The notes under the pieces: generated by a model
Databases searched by the model: none
Seen by the model: only the letters and a program-made list of their open reading frames with translations
What the model was told of the DNA's origin: nothing
Assembly: GCF_965216415.1 (NCBI RefSeq)
Contig: NZ_CBDCFU010000002.1
Length of the DNA stretch: 64,000 bases
From: Marivita sp003149565
Lineage (GTDB): Bacteria > Pseudomonadota > Alphaproteobacteria > Rhodobacterales > Rhodobacteraceae
Direction: 5' to 3' (one strand)
Shown: piece after piece, positions 49,584-58,577 of the stretch
How the letters are laid out: every line of letters starts with the position of its first letter
How positions within the stretch are numbered: position 1 is the stretch's first letter
Made by a program: the position numbers and the translations under genes

Positions 49584-49880
49584 CTAGGCACCGGATGCTC
49601 CGAATTCATTCACTTCAATCAAACGTACGCTCAACTGGCCTTGGTTTTCTCCCATCTCGGAGATTTCCAGCACGCCCAGACCAATCAACCGATCACCGAC
49701 ATAAAGCTCAACCGTGTCTTCCACGCGTTTGTTCAAGAGCAGAACCGACCCCTCTTCCAGCTGGAGAAGCTCCCTCACCAACGGGCGCGCGCGTCCAACG
49801 GAGACCATGATTTCGATTGGAACATTCGTAAATGCGACATCCGGTTTTGAGCTTTCAGCGACGTGTGATGGATCAGCCAT
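49584..49880 (-). CDS. fliN: Flagellar motor switch protein FliN
   Basis: Switch-complex (C-ring) component, 98 residues from ATG at 49878-49880. NVPIEIMVSVGRARPLVRELLQLEEGSVLLLN and VGDRLIGLGVLEISEMGENQGQLSVRL represent the SpoA/FliN-C domain. It has no N-terminal FliM-like extension. The start overlaps the fliH-like stop by 8 nt, and FliP follows 3 nt later. Confidence 0.92.
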   Translation of the reverse strand: MADPSHVAESSKPDVAFTNVPIEIMVSVGRARPLVRELLQLEEGSVLLLNKRVEDTVELYVGDRLIGLGVLEISEMGENQGQLSVRLIEVNEFGASGA

Positions 49881-50475
49881 AAGCGCTTGTCTCCGCAGGG
49901 TCATAGAGCACAGCATGAACGGCATCAGCGATCTGCTCCGTCACTGTGTTCAGATCGACCGTGAGCTCTTTCCGACCGAGCCTTAGGTCTGCCCGTCCTT
50001 CAGGCACATCTGGCGCTTCACATACAGTGACTGGCAAACTTGCTGCCGCTCCGTTAACAAGCTGGGACACTTGTTCAGAAGCACCTGGCGCGACCGCAAT
50101 TTCGATTTGAACAGTTCCGACGTCGCGTGCCAGCGCAGCCAGTTGATCGGCAACATGGGCCCCCAGCGAGTCCCGCGCTATGCGCGGCAGTGTCTTTTGT
50201 AGAATTTCGTCGAAGAGCGGTCCGAGGTTCGAAAGCACCTGCGCATGCACTTCATGGTAGGTGAATGACATGTCCTGCAATGCCCGAAGGATGCCATCCG
50301 AAATAACGTCTCCTTCTTCCCCTTTCGCTTCGATCGCATCATCCCAACCAGCCCGATATCCCTTCTCGAAGGCTTCCAGGCGCTCGTTTTCGAGTACGTC
50401 GTCCGAAACGATCTGGCGCCCACCGACACTCTTTGGCGTTCCGAAATCCTCCAGGAAAGCGGCAAGCGATGTCAT
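49873..50475 (-). CDS. Flagellar FliH-like protein
   Basis: 200 residues. Position between fliF and fliN fits FliH, regulator of the export ATPase. The sequence has the FliH-like N-terminal signature EAFEKGYRAGWDDAIEAKG (with the GYxxG repeat) and a helical middle followed by an alpha/beta C-terminus ending DLRLGRKELTVDLNTVTEQIADA. Low conservation is normal for FliH. It overlaps fliF by 4 nt and fliN by 8 nt. Confidence 0.8.
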   Translation of the reverse strand: MTSLAAFLEDFGTPKSVGGRQIVSDDVLENERLEAFEKGYRAGWDDAIEAKGEEGDVISDGILRALQDMSFTYHEVHAQVLSNLGPLFDEILQKTLPRIARDSLGAHVADQLAALARDVGTVQIEIAVAPGASEQVSQLVNGAAASLPVTVCEAPDVPEGRADLRLGRKELTVDLNTVTEQIADAVHAVLYDPAETSAYG

Positions 50476-52073
50476 CGCGCATCCTCCGGCTTCGGATCAT
50501 CCAGCCAGCTTCGCAAGACCTCGACAGTCTCGTTTCGCCGCTCCTCAATCAGGGTCTTCAAACGTGCTACGGCATCCTCTTTGACCAAGGCGTTGTTGAC
50601 CATATCCTGTTCGGCCAAGACAGGAAGGTCAGCTCCACCGCCATCAGATTCGATTGTTCCGGTCAAAACCGGAAGATCGGTTGAAAGATCCGTCTCATTG
50701 CGGGTGTCCCGTAACGCCGGCAGGTCAGACCGTCCTGTAGGACTCATCAATGGTCGCACAACAAAGAGGCCAAGGACCAAAGCAACCGTTGCCAGAACCC
50801 CAATCTGCACGAGGCGCATGATATCCAGTGGCCCACCGAACCAACCAGGGTTCAACGGCGTTGAACCCAACTGCTCAACAGGCTCAAAAGACAAGGATTT
50901 TAGAGTTATAACGTCACCTCTCGCGTCATCGAAGCCGACGGCGGAGGCAACCAGATCCCGAAGCGCCTCCAATTCGTCATCGGGAATCGGCACGAAGGTA
51001 GGAACGCCTTCGGAATTCAGCTGCACGCGGCCATTGACCATTACGGCAACCGTCAGCCGCCTGATGGCACCCGGAGCTTTGATGATTTCGCGCGTCGTTT
51101 GGGAAACCTCATAGTTCAACCTTTCCCGCGTTTCAGCGGTTTGACGTGTCTCGCCTTGGGAACCGTTTGCGTCGCCGTCGGGCAAGTTCGAGGCAACCGT
51201 CACTGCACCACGACCAGCATTTTCGGATTGGTCCGAACGTTCTTCGCTATCAGAACTGATCACGAAACGGCTATCCGGATCAAACCGGCGCTCAGTGATG
51301 GCTTCGGTATCTGTGACCGTATCAATACTGACCTCGACCACCGCGTTTCCGCGACCGACGCGCGCCTCGACCAACCTTAAAACCCGGTCACGTAAGAGAT
51401 CGCTGCGATCCAGGTCACGCACGGGATTCGTGAGGTCAGTCTCATCCGTCAGCAACCCGATTTGCGAATCAATCAATGACACCTGATCCGGCGCAAGACC
51501 CGACACGGCTGAGGCGACCAAATGACGGATCGCCTGCGCCTGCGCACGATCAATTGAACCAGAACGAGCCGTCACATGAACAGAGGCGCTTGGCGCCAGG
51601 TCCCTGCGAAACGGATTATCGCTGCCGCTCGCGATGTGGACACGAGCCGAAGCGATCTTTGTCGATGAGACAATCGTTCGAGCCAATTCTCCTTCTTTCG
51701 CGCGTAGATAAGCGGCATCGAACATCTGAGACGTCGTGCCAAACCCAGACAGGGAATCCAGCAGTTCATACCCTTGTCCGGAAGACGCTGGCAGGCCTTC
51801 GGTCGCAAGCGTGAGACGCACCTGATCACGGCTTTCGGCAGGTACAAGAATCGATGTTCCCTGAACGTCGAACAGGATGGCTTTTTGTTGCAACGACTGG
51901 ATGACCTCACCCGCGGCAGTAGCGTCAAGACCAGCGTATAAAAGAGACATACGCGGCTGTGTGACGATCCTAGAAACAGCCAAGATCGCCAGAAACACCG
52001 CCAAGGTTGATCCAACAACGATCACCTTGCGCGCATTGCTCAAATTTCGCCAGACAGGCAAGATGTGCTGCAC
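50472..52073 (-). CDS. fliF: Flagellar MS-ring protein FliF
   Basis: Inner-membrane ring of the flagellar basal body, 533 residues. N-terminal membrane helix (~20-40), two YscJ-type ring domains (e.g. LLYAGLDATAAGEVIQSLQQ, FDVQGTSILVPAESRDQVR, GLPASSGQGYELLD), a variable middle, a second membrane helix near residue 430 (IGVLATVALVLGLFVVRPLM), and a C-terminal FliG-binding segment ending VEVLRSWLDDP. First gene of the minus-strand flagellar operon; a divergent fliL lies 112 nt away. Confidence 0.95.
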   Translation of the reverse strand: MQHILPVWRNLSNARKVIVVGSTLAVFLAILAVSRIVTQPRMSLLYAGLDATAAGEVIQSLQQKAILFDVQGTSILVPAESRDQVRLTLATEGLPASSGQGYELLDSLSGFGTTSQMFDAAYLRAKEGELARTIVSSTKIASARVHIASGSDNPFRRDLAPSASVHVTARSGSIDRAQAQAIRHLVASAVSGLAPDQVSLIDSQIGLLTDETDLTNPVRDLDRSDLLRDRVLRLVEARVGRGNAVVEVSIDTVTDTEAITERRFDPDSRFVISSDSEERSDQSENAGRGAVTVASNLPDGDANGSQGETRQTAETRERLNYEVSQTTREIIKAPGAIRRLTVAVMVNGRVQLNSEGVPTFVPIPDDELEALRDLVASAVGFDDARGDVITLKSLSFEPVEQLGSTPLNPGWFGGPLDIMRLVQIGVLATVALVLGLFVVRPLMSPTGRSDLPALRDTRNETDLSTDLPVLTGTIESDGGGADLPVLAEQDMVNNALVKEDAVARLKTLIEERRNETVEVLRSWLDDPKPEDAR

Positions 52074-52134
52074 TGTTACCCTCCGAAGCCAAAACGTTCT
52101 GTTTCACCGATGGGGTTGTTATTGCGTGTTCGTA

Positions 52135-52149
52135 TTAACAATCGGTTAG
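52135..52149. promoter_or_regulatory. CtrA-like binding site between fliF and fliL
   Basis: TTAA-N7-TTAG (52135-52138, spacer CAATCGG, 52146-52149) matches the alphaproteobacterial CtrA consensus TTAA-N7-TTAA with one mismatch. It lies in the 112-nt divergent promoter region, 62 nt before the fliF start and 36 nt before the fliL start. CtrA controls flagellar genes in Rhodobacterales, which makes this a sensible target. Function inferred. Confidence 0.5.
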
Positions 52150-52185
52150 TGCCTGACCGCTAAAAGGCTGCCATGAACCAGAAAG

Positions 52186-52692
52186 ATGGGCAAAATGGCA
52201 CAAACGAACACATTGGAAACTGGCGCGGTAGAGAACTCCAGCACGTCTTCAAAGCGCTTGCTGCTTTTGTCACTTGTTCTGTGCGTCATTGGAGCCTGCG
52301 CCGGTTTTTTCGCCCAATCCGGCCGGGCATTGCCTTTTGTTGGCAAAGCGTCAGCGACAGGAAAAATTGAGAAAACATCTCAAATTCAACCAGAGATTGC
52401 GTTTGTTGAGATACCAACATTGATTGTCACACTGCCTCCAAACGCCAAGAACAATCATCTGCGCTTCACCGCGTTGATCGAGGTGCCACTGGACCATCAA
52501 GAAGATGTGGAATTTCTGATTCCGCGTATTCAGGATATCCTGAACGGATACCTCCGCGCGTTGACGGCTGAAGATATCGAAGGGCCTGGCGCGCTCTTCA
52601 AAATCCGGCTGCACCTTTTTCGGCGAATCGCAATGGTTGTTGGATTGGGCAAGGCCAACAGCCTTCTCGTGACAGAATTCATTCTGAACTAA
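52186..52692 (+). CDS. fliL: Flagellar basal-body-associated protein FliL
   Basis: 168 residues. Single N-terminal membrane helix (LLLLSLVLCVIGACAGFFAQ), then the periplasmic domain with LIVTLPPNAKNNHLRFTALIEV and a helix region IPRIQDILNGYLRALTAEDIEGPGALFKIRLHLFRRIAMVVG, typical of FliL. It supports stator and torque function. Start ATG at 52186 or 52195. First gene of the plus-strand flagellar operon. Confidence 0.9.
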   Translation: MGKMAQTNTLETGAVENSSTSSKRLLLLSLVLCVIGACAGFFAQSGRALPFVGKASATGKIEKTSQIQPEIAFVEIPTLIVTLPPNAKNNHLRFTALIEVPLDHQEDVEFLIPRIQDILNGYLRALTAEDIEGPGALFKIRLHLFRRIAMVVGLGKANSLLVTEFILN

Positions 52693-52701
52693 GGAGCCGA
52701 A

Positions 52702-53061
52702 ATGGATTTGGTTGCTGACATTCTTCTGGTTGCCGGGGCTCTCGGAGCAGGCCTTTACTGTTTTATTCTGTCGCGGCGCCTGACGAGGTTTACCGATCTC
52801 GAAAACGGTGTCGGCGCGGCGGTCGCCGTTCTATCGGCGCAAGTGAGTGATTTACAGGTGGCGCTTGAAACAGCCCAAAGAACTGCGACGCACTCCAGCG
52901 ACAGCCTCGAAGACCTGACACAGCGTGCAGAGGATGCGGCAAAACGGCTGGAACTGATGGTTGCGTCAATGCATGATCTGCCTCCGGCACCCTTAAAACA
53001 AGCTCCGCTGAAATCACCCGAAGGACCGGTATTCTCTCGTCGTAACGGAGGTACACAATGA
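52702..53061 (+). CDS. DUF6468-like flagellar-cluster protein
   Basis: 119 residues. One N-terminal membrane helix (VADILLVAGALGAGLYCFIL), then a long polar helix with RLTRFTDLENGVGAAVAVLS and a coiled-coil-like stretch to about residue 95, and a Pro-rich tail. This matches the small protein (DUF6468, from memory) found between fliL and motE in alphaproteobacterial flagellar clusters. Function unknown, probably motor-associated. Overlaps the next gene by 4 nt. Confidence 0.8.
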   Translation: MDLVADILLVAGALGAGLYCFILSRRLTRFTDLENGVGAAVAVLSAQVSDLQVALETAQRTATHSSDSLEDLTQRAEDAAKRLELMVASMHDLPPAPLKQAPLKSPEGPVFSRRNGGTQ

Positions 53062-53660
53062 CACAAAACTCCAATGCCTCACGGAAATCAAAGAACCGAA
53101 AAGGTACCCTCGCGATAATCGGAAGCTTGCTGATGCTATCCGCGGCACTGCGTCTTGCCACGGAAGCCGGGCAGGTCTTTGCAGACGAAGTGAAGACCGC
53201 CGCTTCGACAGAGAAGTCTATACAACCAGCGTCAGTTGACTTGGCGCGTCCCGAACACCTTACTGCCGCGTTGGACGCGATCAAGGCATGCGAAGCAAAG
53301 CTCATCAAACGTGAAAAGGAGATAGAGGAACGGGAAACGACATTGGCCGCAGCAGAAGACGCAATAGATGCGGAACTCAGAAAACTTGAACAGGCTGAGC
53401 ACAGCTTACGACAAACGATCAGTCTCGCCTCTGCCGCCGCTGAGGACGATCTAACGCAGTTAACCAGCGTCTACGCGAACATGAAGCCCAAGCAAGCGGC
53501 GGCTCTTTTTGAACACATGGATTCAGGCTTTGCCGCCGGTTTCCTAGGACGCATGCCGTCAGACGGCGCGGCCCGGATCATGGCCGGTATGACACCAGAA
53601 AAGGCCTATGAAATCAGCGTCGAGTTGGCTGGCCGCAACGCCGATATCCCACTTGAGTGA
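53058..53660 (+). CDS. MotE-like flagellar protein
   Basis: 200 residues. Short basic N-terminus, one membrane helix (LAIIGSLLMLSAALRLATEAG), a central coiled coil (~70-135: REKEIEERETTLAAAEDAID), and a C-terminal MgtE-N-like domain (YANMKPKQAAALFEHMDSGFAAGFLGRMPSDGAARIMAGMTPEKAY). In Sinorhizobium MotE acts as periplasmic chaperone for MotC; here the same architecture lies in a flagellar operon, although motBC are not in the window. Followed by tRNA-Arg on the other strand. Confidence 0.85.
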   Translation: MTQNSNASRKSKNRKGTLAIIGSLLMLSAALRLATEAGQVFADEVKTAASTEKSIQPASVDLARPEHLTAALDAIKACEAKLIKREKEIEERETTLAAAEDAIDAELRKLEQAEHSLRQTISLASAAAEDDLTQLTSVYANMKPKQAAALFEHMDSGFAAGFLGRMPSDGAARIMAGMTPEKAYEISVELAGRNADIPLE

Positions 53661-53675
53661 AGCCTCTCCCCTGTC

Positions 53676-53752
53676 TGGCGATCCCGGCAGGATTCGAACC
53701 TGCAACCTGCCCCTTAGGAGGGGGCTGCTCTATCCAGTTGAGCCACGGGACC
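53676..53752 (-). tRNA. tRNA-Arg (anticodon CCT)
   Basis: Folds as a full cloverleaf on the minus strand: acceptor GGTCCCG with CGGGATC (one G-U pair), D arm GCTC-GAGC, anticodon stem GCCCC/GGGGC with loop CTCCTAA, T arm GCAGG-TTCGAAT-CCTGC. Loop positions 34-36 read CCT, so it decodes AGG. The discriminator base is G at 53679 and CCA (53676-53678) is encoded. Confidence 0.95.
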
Positions 53753-53873
53753 GCGCGATTCAGGCATACTGATCCCATCGTGATTTGTCATCACTTCCGT
53801 CATGTTTTAGCAACATGCACAACCGCTTGCTGGGACGCGAAAGATTGCGGTAACATCCTCGGGACAGAATAGG

Positions 53874-54905
53874 ATGATCCCCTTGGCAAGTGACGATACC
53901 CGCCCTCTGACGCTGCGCGACGTTTCCGAAGCGTCTGGCGTTTCCGAAATGACCGTCAGTCGCGTTCTGCGCAATCGTGGGGACGTGTCGACTGCAACAC
54001 GAGAGCGCGTCCTTTCAGCTGCCAAATCGCTTGGATACGTGCCCAACAAAATCGCCGGTGCACTGGCCAGCCAGCGGGTAAACCTCGTTGCGGTGATCAT
54101 TCCCAGTCTCCGCAACATGGTTTTTCCCGAAGTGATGTCGGGCATCAGCGCGGTGCTTGAGGAAACCGAGCTGCAACCTGTTGTCGGCGTCACGGATTAC
54201 CTTCCCGAAAAGGAGGAGCGGGTTCTGTACGAGATGTTGTCCTGGCGACCCTCCGGCGTCATCATTGCAGGGCTCGAACATACCGATGCGTCTCGCGCGA
54301 TGCTTAAGGCGAGTGGCATTCCTGTCGTCGAAATCATGGATGTGGACGGCACACCAATTGATGCAATGGTTGGCATTTCCCATCGCCGCGCGGGACGCAA
54401 GATGGCGGAGGCGATTCTGAAAGCTGGCTATCAACGCATCGGTTTCCTTGGCACAAAAATGCCGCTTGACCATCGCGCGCGCAAGCGCTTCGAGGGCTTC
54501 ACCGGAGCGCTGGCCAAGAGCGGTGTCGAAGTTGTCGATCAGGAGTTCTATTCCGGGGGATCGGCACTCGCCAAGGGCCGCGAGATGACGGAAACAATGC
54601 TAGCGCGTGACCCTGAACTGGATTTCCTTTACTATTCGAACGACATGATCGCGGCCGGTGGGCTATTGTCGCTGCTCGAAAAAGGCGTCCAGATACCAAG
54701 TGAAATCGGTTTGGCAGGTTTCAATGGCGTTGAGCTGTTGGAAGGGTTGCCAAGACAGCTTGCAACGATGGATGCCTGCCGATCCGAGATCGGACGCAAA
54801 GCGGCAGAAATCATCGCAGAGCGGGTCAACAGCCCCGAGGCAGACACACCCAAGATCGTCGAGTTGACGCCCAAGATCAGCTATGGCGACACGCTTCGTC
54901 GATAA
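53874..54905 (+). CDS. LacI-family transcriptional regulator
   Basis: 343 residues. N-terminal helix-turn-helix and hinge (residues ~12-60): LTLRDVSEASGVSEMTVSRVLRN and SLGYVPNKIAGALASQRVN. The effector domain reads VIIPSLRNMVFPEVMSGISAVLE, YLPEKEERVLYEMLSWRPSG and GLAGFNGVELLEG, closest by eye to the gluconate-type GntR/IdnR branch. No sugar genes are nearby, so its regulon is likely elsewhere. It converges with the pyrimidine-cluster binding protein gene and ends in a shared terminator. Confidence 0.9.
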   Translation: MIPLASDDTRPLTLRDVSEASGVSEMTVSRVLRNRGDVSTATRERVLSAAKSLGYVPNKIAGALASQRVNLVAVIIPSLRNMVFPEVMSGISAVLEETELQPVVGVTDYLPEKEERVLYEMLSWRPSGVIIAGLEHTDASRAMLKASGIPVVEIMDVDGTPIDAMVGISHRRAGRKMAEAILKAGYQRIGFLGTKMPLDHRARKRFEGFTGALAKSGVEVVDQEFYSGGSALAKGREMTETMLARDPELDFLYYSNDMIAAGGLLSLLEKGVQIPSEIGLAGFNGVELLEGLPRQLATMDACRSEIGRKAAEIIAERVNSPEADTPKIVELTPKISYGDTLRR

Positions 54906-54937
54906 AAAAAAGGGCCGCGTGTTGCGGCCCCTTATTT
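54904..54937. terminator. Bidirectional terminator between LacI and the ABC binding-protein gene
   Basis: GGGCCGC (54912-54918) and GCGGCCC (54924-54930) form a 7-bp stem with a 5-nt loop. Eight A lie on the left (54904-54911) and CTTATTT on the right, so on the minus strand eight T follow the hairpin. It overlaps the LacI stop region and lies 17 nt before the convergent gene's stop. Confidence 0.9.
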
Positions 54938-54953
54938 GAGAGTCTGGGAGCGC

Positions 54954-55940
54954 TCAGTTCAGAACGTCAGATACGGCATGTGTCCAGGCGGCATCACCTG
55001 GATCTGCGGTGATCACCGGGTCCGAACCGCCCGCGAGCAGTGTCTGAACGGTTCGCTCAAAGTCCGCCGGATCCAGAGTTCCGTTCGACCCGGCGGTGAG
55101 TTTGGCGACCTCACCCATCATACGTTTCTGGTGTGTTTCGGTCTGCGCGCCGGTCTCATCGTAGTCGAGAACGATCATTGCCGCCTCTTCCGGGTTTTCC
55201 TCGGCCCATTTCCAACCCTTCATAGACGCGGCTACGAAACGCTGCATCTTGTCCACGAACGCCGGATCATCAAGCCGATCTTCAAGCACATAGAGGCCAT
55301 CTTCGAGCGTTGCGACGCCCTGATCTTCGTATTTGAACGTGACGAGGTCATCCGGGCTGACACCGGCATCAATGACCTGCCAGTATTCATTATAGGTCAT
55401 CGTCGAGATGCAATCCGCCTGACGCTGCAAAAGCGGATCGACGTTGAACCCCTGCTTGAGAACCTCGACGCCGTTTTCACTTTTCCCATCCGTCGAGATC
55501 CCCATCGAACTCATCCAGGACATGAACGGGAATTCGTTGCCGAAGAACCAGACACCCAACGTCCGGTTCTTTAGGTCCTCCGGAGACGAAATACCCGCGT
55601 CTTTCCAGCAGGTCAGCATCATGCCAGAGCTCTTGAACGGTTGAGCGATATTGACCAAAGGCAGCCCTTTTTCACGCGCTGCCAGCGCGGCTGGCATCCA
55701 TTCGACGATCACATCCGCACCACCGCCCGCAATGACCTGTGTTGGAGCAATATCAGGCCCACCCGGTTTGATTGTGACATCAAGGTCGGCGTCATCGTAA
55801 TAGCCGTTTTCAAGCGCCACATAGTAGCCCGCAAACTGCGCCTGGGTGACCCATTTCAGTTGCAGCGTCACATCATCCGCAGCCCATGCAGGTGCCGCCA
55901 AACCGACAGCCGCCAGAGCGCCAAGAAGTCTCGTTTTCAT
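54954..55940 (-). CDS. ABC transporter substrate-binding protein, NMT1/THI5-like
   Basis: 328 residues with signal peptide (LLGALAAVGLAAPAWA). The mature protein begins DDVTLQLKWVTQAQFAGYYVALENGYY, the hallmark of NMT1/THI5-type pyrimidine- or sulfonate-binding proteins; TMTYNEYWQVIDAG and FVAASMKGWKWAEENPEEAAM agree. THI5-like proteins bind thiamin-type pyrimidines; here the neighbours degrade uracil/thymine-type rings, so a pyrimidine or its ring-open or hydantoin analogue is a likely ligand. Last gene of the minus-strand transport and catabolic operon. Confidence 0.88.
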   Translation of the reverse strand: MKTRLLGALAAVGLAAPAWAADDVTLQLKWVTQAQFAGYYVALENGYYDDADLDVTIKPGGPDIAPTQVIAGGGADVIVEWMPAALAAREKGLPLVNIAQPFKSSGMMLTCWKDAGISSPEDLKNRTLGVWFFGNEFPFMSWMSSMGISTDGKSENGVEVLKQGFNVDPLLQRQADCISTMTYNEYWQVIDAGVSPDDLVTFKYEDQGVATLEDGLYVLEDRLDDPAFVDKMQRFVAASMKGWKWAEENPEEAAMIVLDYDETGAQTETHQKRMMGEVAKLTAGSNGTLDPADFERTVQTLLAGGSDPVITADPGDAAWTHAVSDVLN

Positions 55941-55974
55941 GTTATTACCTCCATGTTGTTTTCAGTCGTTATTT

Positions 55975-56820
55975 TTATCCACGATGAGACGGATGCCAGA
56001 ACGTCACGCGTTTTTCGATCCACGCCACCAGCCCGTAAAAGGCGGTACCCGCCATTGCAGCAACTACGATCTCAGCCCAGACAAGGTCGATCGACAAGCT
56101 TCCCACACCGGTCGAAATCCGGAAACCCATGCCACGCGTCGGCGATCCGAAGTATTCAGCAACGATCGCACCGATCAAGGCAAGCGTCGTCGCGATCTTC
56201 AATCCGTTGAACACAAACGGCAGCGCAGCCGGCAGGCGCAGCTTGACCAGAGTGTCGAGATATGAGGCTGCGTATGTGCGCATCAGATCCCGCTGCATCG
56301 CATCCGTTTCCCGCAGGCCCTGCACCGTGTTTACAAGGATAGGGAAGAACACCATGACCACCACGACAGCAGCTTTTGACTGCCAGTCAAATCCAAACCA
56401 GCTGACCAGAATTGGCGCGATGCCGACAATCGGCAGCGCCGCTACGAAGTTCCCGATGGGCAAGAGACCCCTCGTCAGAAAGGCGGATCGGTCAATCGCG
56501 ATTGCCGTAACGAAAGCCGCGAGCACACCGATGATAAACCCGGAAAGCGCTCCCTTCAGAACAGTCTGTCGGAAATCTTCCCAAAGCGTATCGGTAGATG
56601 CCGCAAAGGTATCGGCCACGCTAGAGGGGGCTGGCAAGATCACAGGCGACACACCAAATCCGCGCACAATGCCTTCCCATAAGACAATCAGGGTCACCCC
56701 GAACAAGACCGGGATCGACACTCTGACCGCCAGCGTGTTCCGCCAAGCAGAATTCGCAAGCCACGTGTTCAACGCCCACGCCCCAATCCAGAACACCAGT
56801 GCAAAGATCAACCAGCTCAT
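55975..56820 (-). CDS. ABC transporter permease (second membrane subunit)
   Basis: 281 residues with about six helices. Typical inner-membrane component of NMT1/SsuC-type importers: PAPSSVADTF, TAIAIDRSAFLTRGLLP, the EAA-like loop LRETDAMQRDLMRTYAASYLDTLVKLRLPAALPFVFNGLKI and VGSLSIDLVWAEIV. Start ATG 56818-56820; the frame upstream of this is shadow of the other permease gene. It overlaps that gene's stop by 4 nt. Confidence 0.9.
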   Translation of the reverse strand: MSWLIFALVFWIGAWALNTWLANSAWRNTLAVRVSIPVLFGVTLIVLWEGIVRGFGVSPVILPAPSSVADTFAASTDTLWEDFRQTVLKGALSGFIIGVLAAFVTAIAIDRSAFLTRGLLPIGNFVAALPIVGIAPILVSWFGFDWQSKAAVVVVMVFFPILVNTVQGLRETDAMQRDLMRTYAASYLDTLVKLRLPAALPFVFNGLKIATTLALIGAIVAEYFGSPTRGMGFRISTGVGSLSIDLVWAEIVVAAMAGTAFYGLVAWIEKRVTFWHPSHRG

Positions 56821-57749
56821 GCCTGCATCCCCATGCGCCGTAATGTGGCCCTTTGTATCAAATCCAACAGCGTCACCAAAACACCGGCGAGGATCGCCGC
56901 AGCAAACAGCGCTGCCCAAATCGCCAAGGGGGTTCCAAACTGATCACCGATCAGAATCCGGGCGCCCAAACCTGAAATCGCGCCTGTCGGCAGTTCCCCA
57001 ACGATGGTTCCGACCAAAGCCGCAGCAATCCCAATCTTCAACGACGTAAAGAGATACGGCATCGACGCAGGCAAACGCAGCTTCAGAAAGGCCTGCAAAC
57101 CGGACGCCGAGTAGGTCTTGAGCAGATCAAGCTGGGCTGCACCAGGCGAGCGCAACCCCTTGACCATGCCAACCAGCACCGGAAAATAGCACAGGTAGGC
57201 GGATATGATCGCCTTCGGCACACCCCGCCCCTCGATCCCCACTTGACTGGACAGCACGATGATCATCGGCGCCAAGGCAACAATCGGCACGGTCTGGCTG
57301 ATGATCGCCCAAGGCATCAGGCTCATGTTCACGACGCGGCTGTAGACGATGGCAATCGCGCCCGCCATGCCGAGCACCGTGCCTAGGGCAAAGCCCCACA
57401 GCGTCGATTGCAGCGTGATCCAACCATGATAGATCAACGACCGTTTTGACATTGGCCGTCCGCGCAATGCCATTTCGCCCGTCGTCTTCCACAGCTCAGC
57501 GCCGACCTGCCCCGGCGTCGGCAGGCGCGGGCGGTCAAGGGCGTATCCCAAGGGGATGTATTCGGCATTGTTAAGCATCAGGCGCCAGACGGACTGGTCG
57601 AACCGCGCACGGGACTCGGCAGGCACAACGTCTTCACCTGCGCGTTCCGCAACATCCAACGCCCCCCGGATGTTCATTGGTGCGACCGCCGCGTACCAAA
57701 GCGCAACAATGGCGGCGAGCACCGTCAGGATGGGCAGAGCAGCTCTCAT
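56817..57749 (-). CDS. ABC transporter permease (first membrane subunit)
   Basis: 310 residues, with an N-terminal helix then a long periplasmic stretch (~25-95) and the BPD_transp_1 domain: ITLQSTLWGFALGTVLGMAGAIAIV, VPIVALAPMIIVL, EAA-like MVKGLRSPGAAQLDLLKTYSASGLQAFLKLRLPASMPYLFTSLKI. The heterodimeric permease pair is normal for this importer class. 6 nt after the ATPase gene's stop. Confidence 0.9.
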   Translation of the reverse strand: MRAALPILTVLAAIVALWYAAVAPMNIRGALDVAERAGEDVVPAESRARFDQSVWRLMLNNAEYIPLGYALDRPRLPTPGQVGAELWKTTGEMALRGRPMSKRSLIYHGWITLQSTLWGFALGTVLGMAGAIAIVYSRVVNMSLMPWAIISQTVPIVALAPMIIVLSSQVGIEGRGVPKAIISAYLCYFPVLVGMVKGLRSPGAAQLDLLKTYSASGLQAFLKLRLPASMPYLFTSLKIGIAAALVGTIVGELPTGAISGLGARILIGDQFGTPLAIWAALFAAAILAGVLVTLLDLIQRATLRRMGMQA

Positions 57750-57755
57750 CGCGAA

Positions 57756-58577
57756 TCAATCATCATAGGCATGCCCGGCGCGCAGCCCTTCGCGCACCCG
57801 ATGCGCGATCTGTAGGAATTCCGGCGTATCCCGGATGTCCAGAGGCCGCTCCTTGGGCAAAGGGCTGTCGATCACGTCAGTGATCCGCCCCGGCCGGGGC
57901 GACATCACGACGATCTTTGTCGACAGATAAACCGCTTCCGGAATCGAGTGGGTGACAAAACCGATGGTTTTCTCGGTTCGCGCCCATAGGTCCAGCAATT
58001 GCTCATTAAGGTGATCGCGCACAATCTCATCAAGTGCCCCGAAGGGTTCGTCCATCAGCAGGATATCGGCGTCAAAGGCCAGCGCCCGCGCAATCGATGC
58101 CCGTTGCTGCATCCCACCCGACAGCTGCCAGGGATATTTCTTGCCAAAATTCGATAACTCGACGAGGTCAAGCACCCGCTCGATCCGCGCGTCCTGCTCG
58201 GACTTGGAATAGCCCATAATCTCCAAAGGCAGAGCGATGTTCTTCTCGATCGTCCTCCAAGGATAAAGCCCGGCCGCCTGAAAGACATAACCATAGGCCC
58301 GCGCCCGGCGTGCCTCGTCTGGCGACATCCCGTTGACCGTCAGCGTCCCGCCCGTCGGCGTCTCAAGCGCCGCAATGCATCGCAGGAACGTGGTCTTTCC
58401 GCATCCGGACGGACCGATGAAGCTGACGAATTCGCCCTTGCCGATATCAAGATCGACACCGGACAGCGCATGCACAGGACCATCATTGGTCTGAAATGTG
58501 AGGTCCAGCGATTTTGCGGAAATCACCGGCTTGGTTGTGCTTCGATCAGGAGCCGAAGCCTCTGCTTGGTCTAGCAT
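57756..58577 (-). CDS. ABC transporter ATP-binding protein
   Basis: 273 residues from ATG 58575-58577 (MLDQAEASAP; the TTG at 58580 is rejected). Walker A GPSGCGKTT, ABC signature LSGGMQQRASIARAL, Walker B DILLMDEPFGALDE and the switch His in TIGFVTHSIPEAVYLS are all intact. Belongs to the SsuB/TauB/NrtD-like importer ATPases. The start overlaps the dihydropyrimidinase stop by 1 nt (TGATG), coupling import to degradation. Confidence 0.93.
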   Translation of the reverse strand: MLDQAEASAPDRSTTKPVISAKSLDLTFQTNDGPVHALSGVDLDIGKGEFVSFIGPSGCGKTTFLRCIAALETPTGGTLTVNGMSPDEARRARAYGYVFQAAGLYPWRTIEKNIALPLEIMGYSKSEQDARIERVLDLVELSNFGKKYPWQLSGGMQQRASIARALAFDADILLMDEPFGALDEIVRDHLNEQLLDLWARTEKTIGFVTHSIPEAVYLSTKIVVMSPRPGRITDVIDSPLPKERPLDIRDTPEFLQIAHRVREGLRAGHAYDD

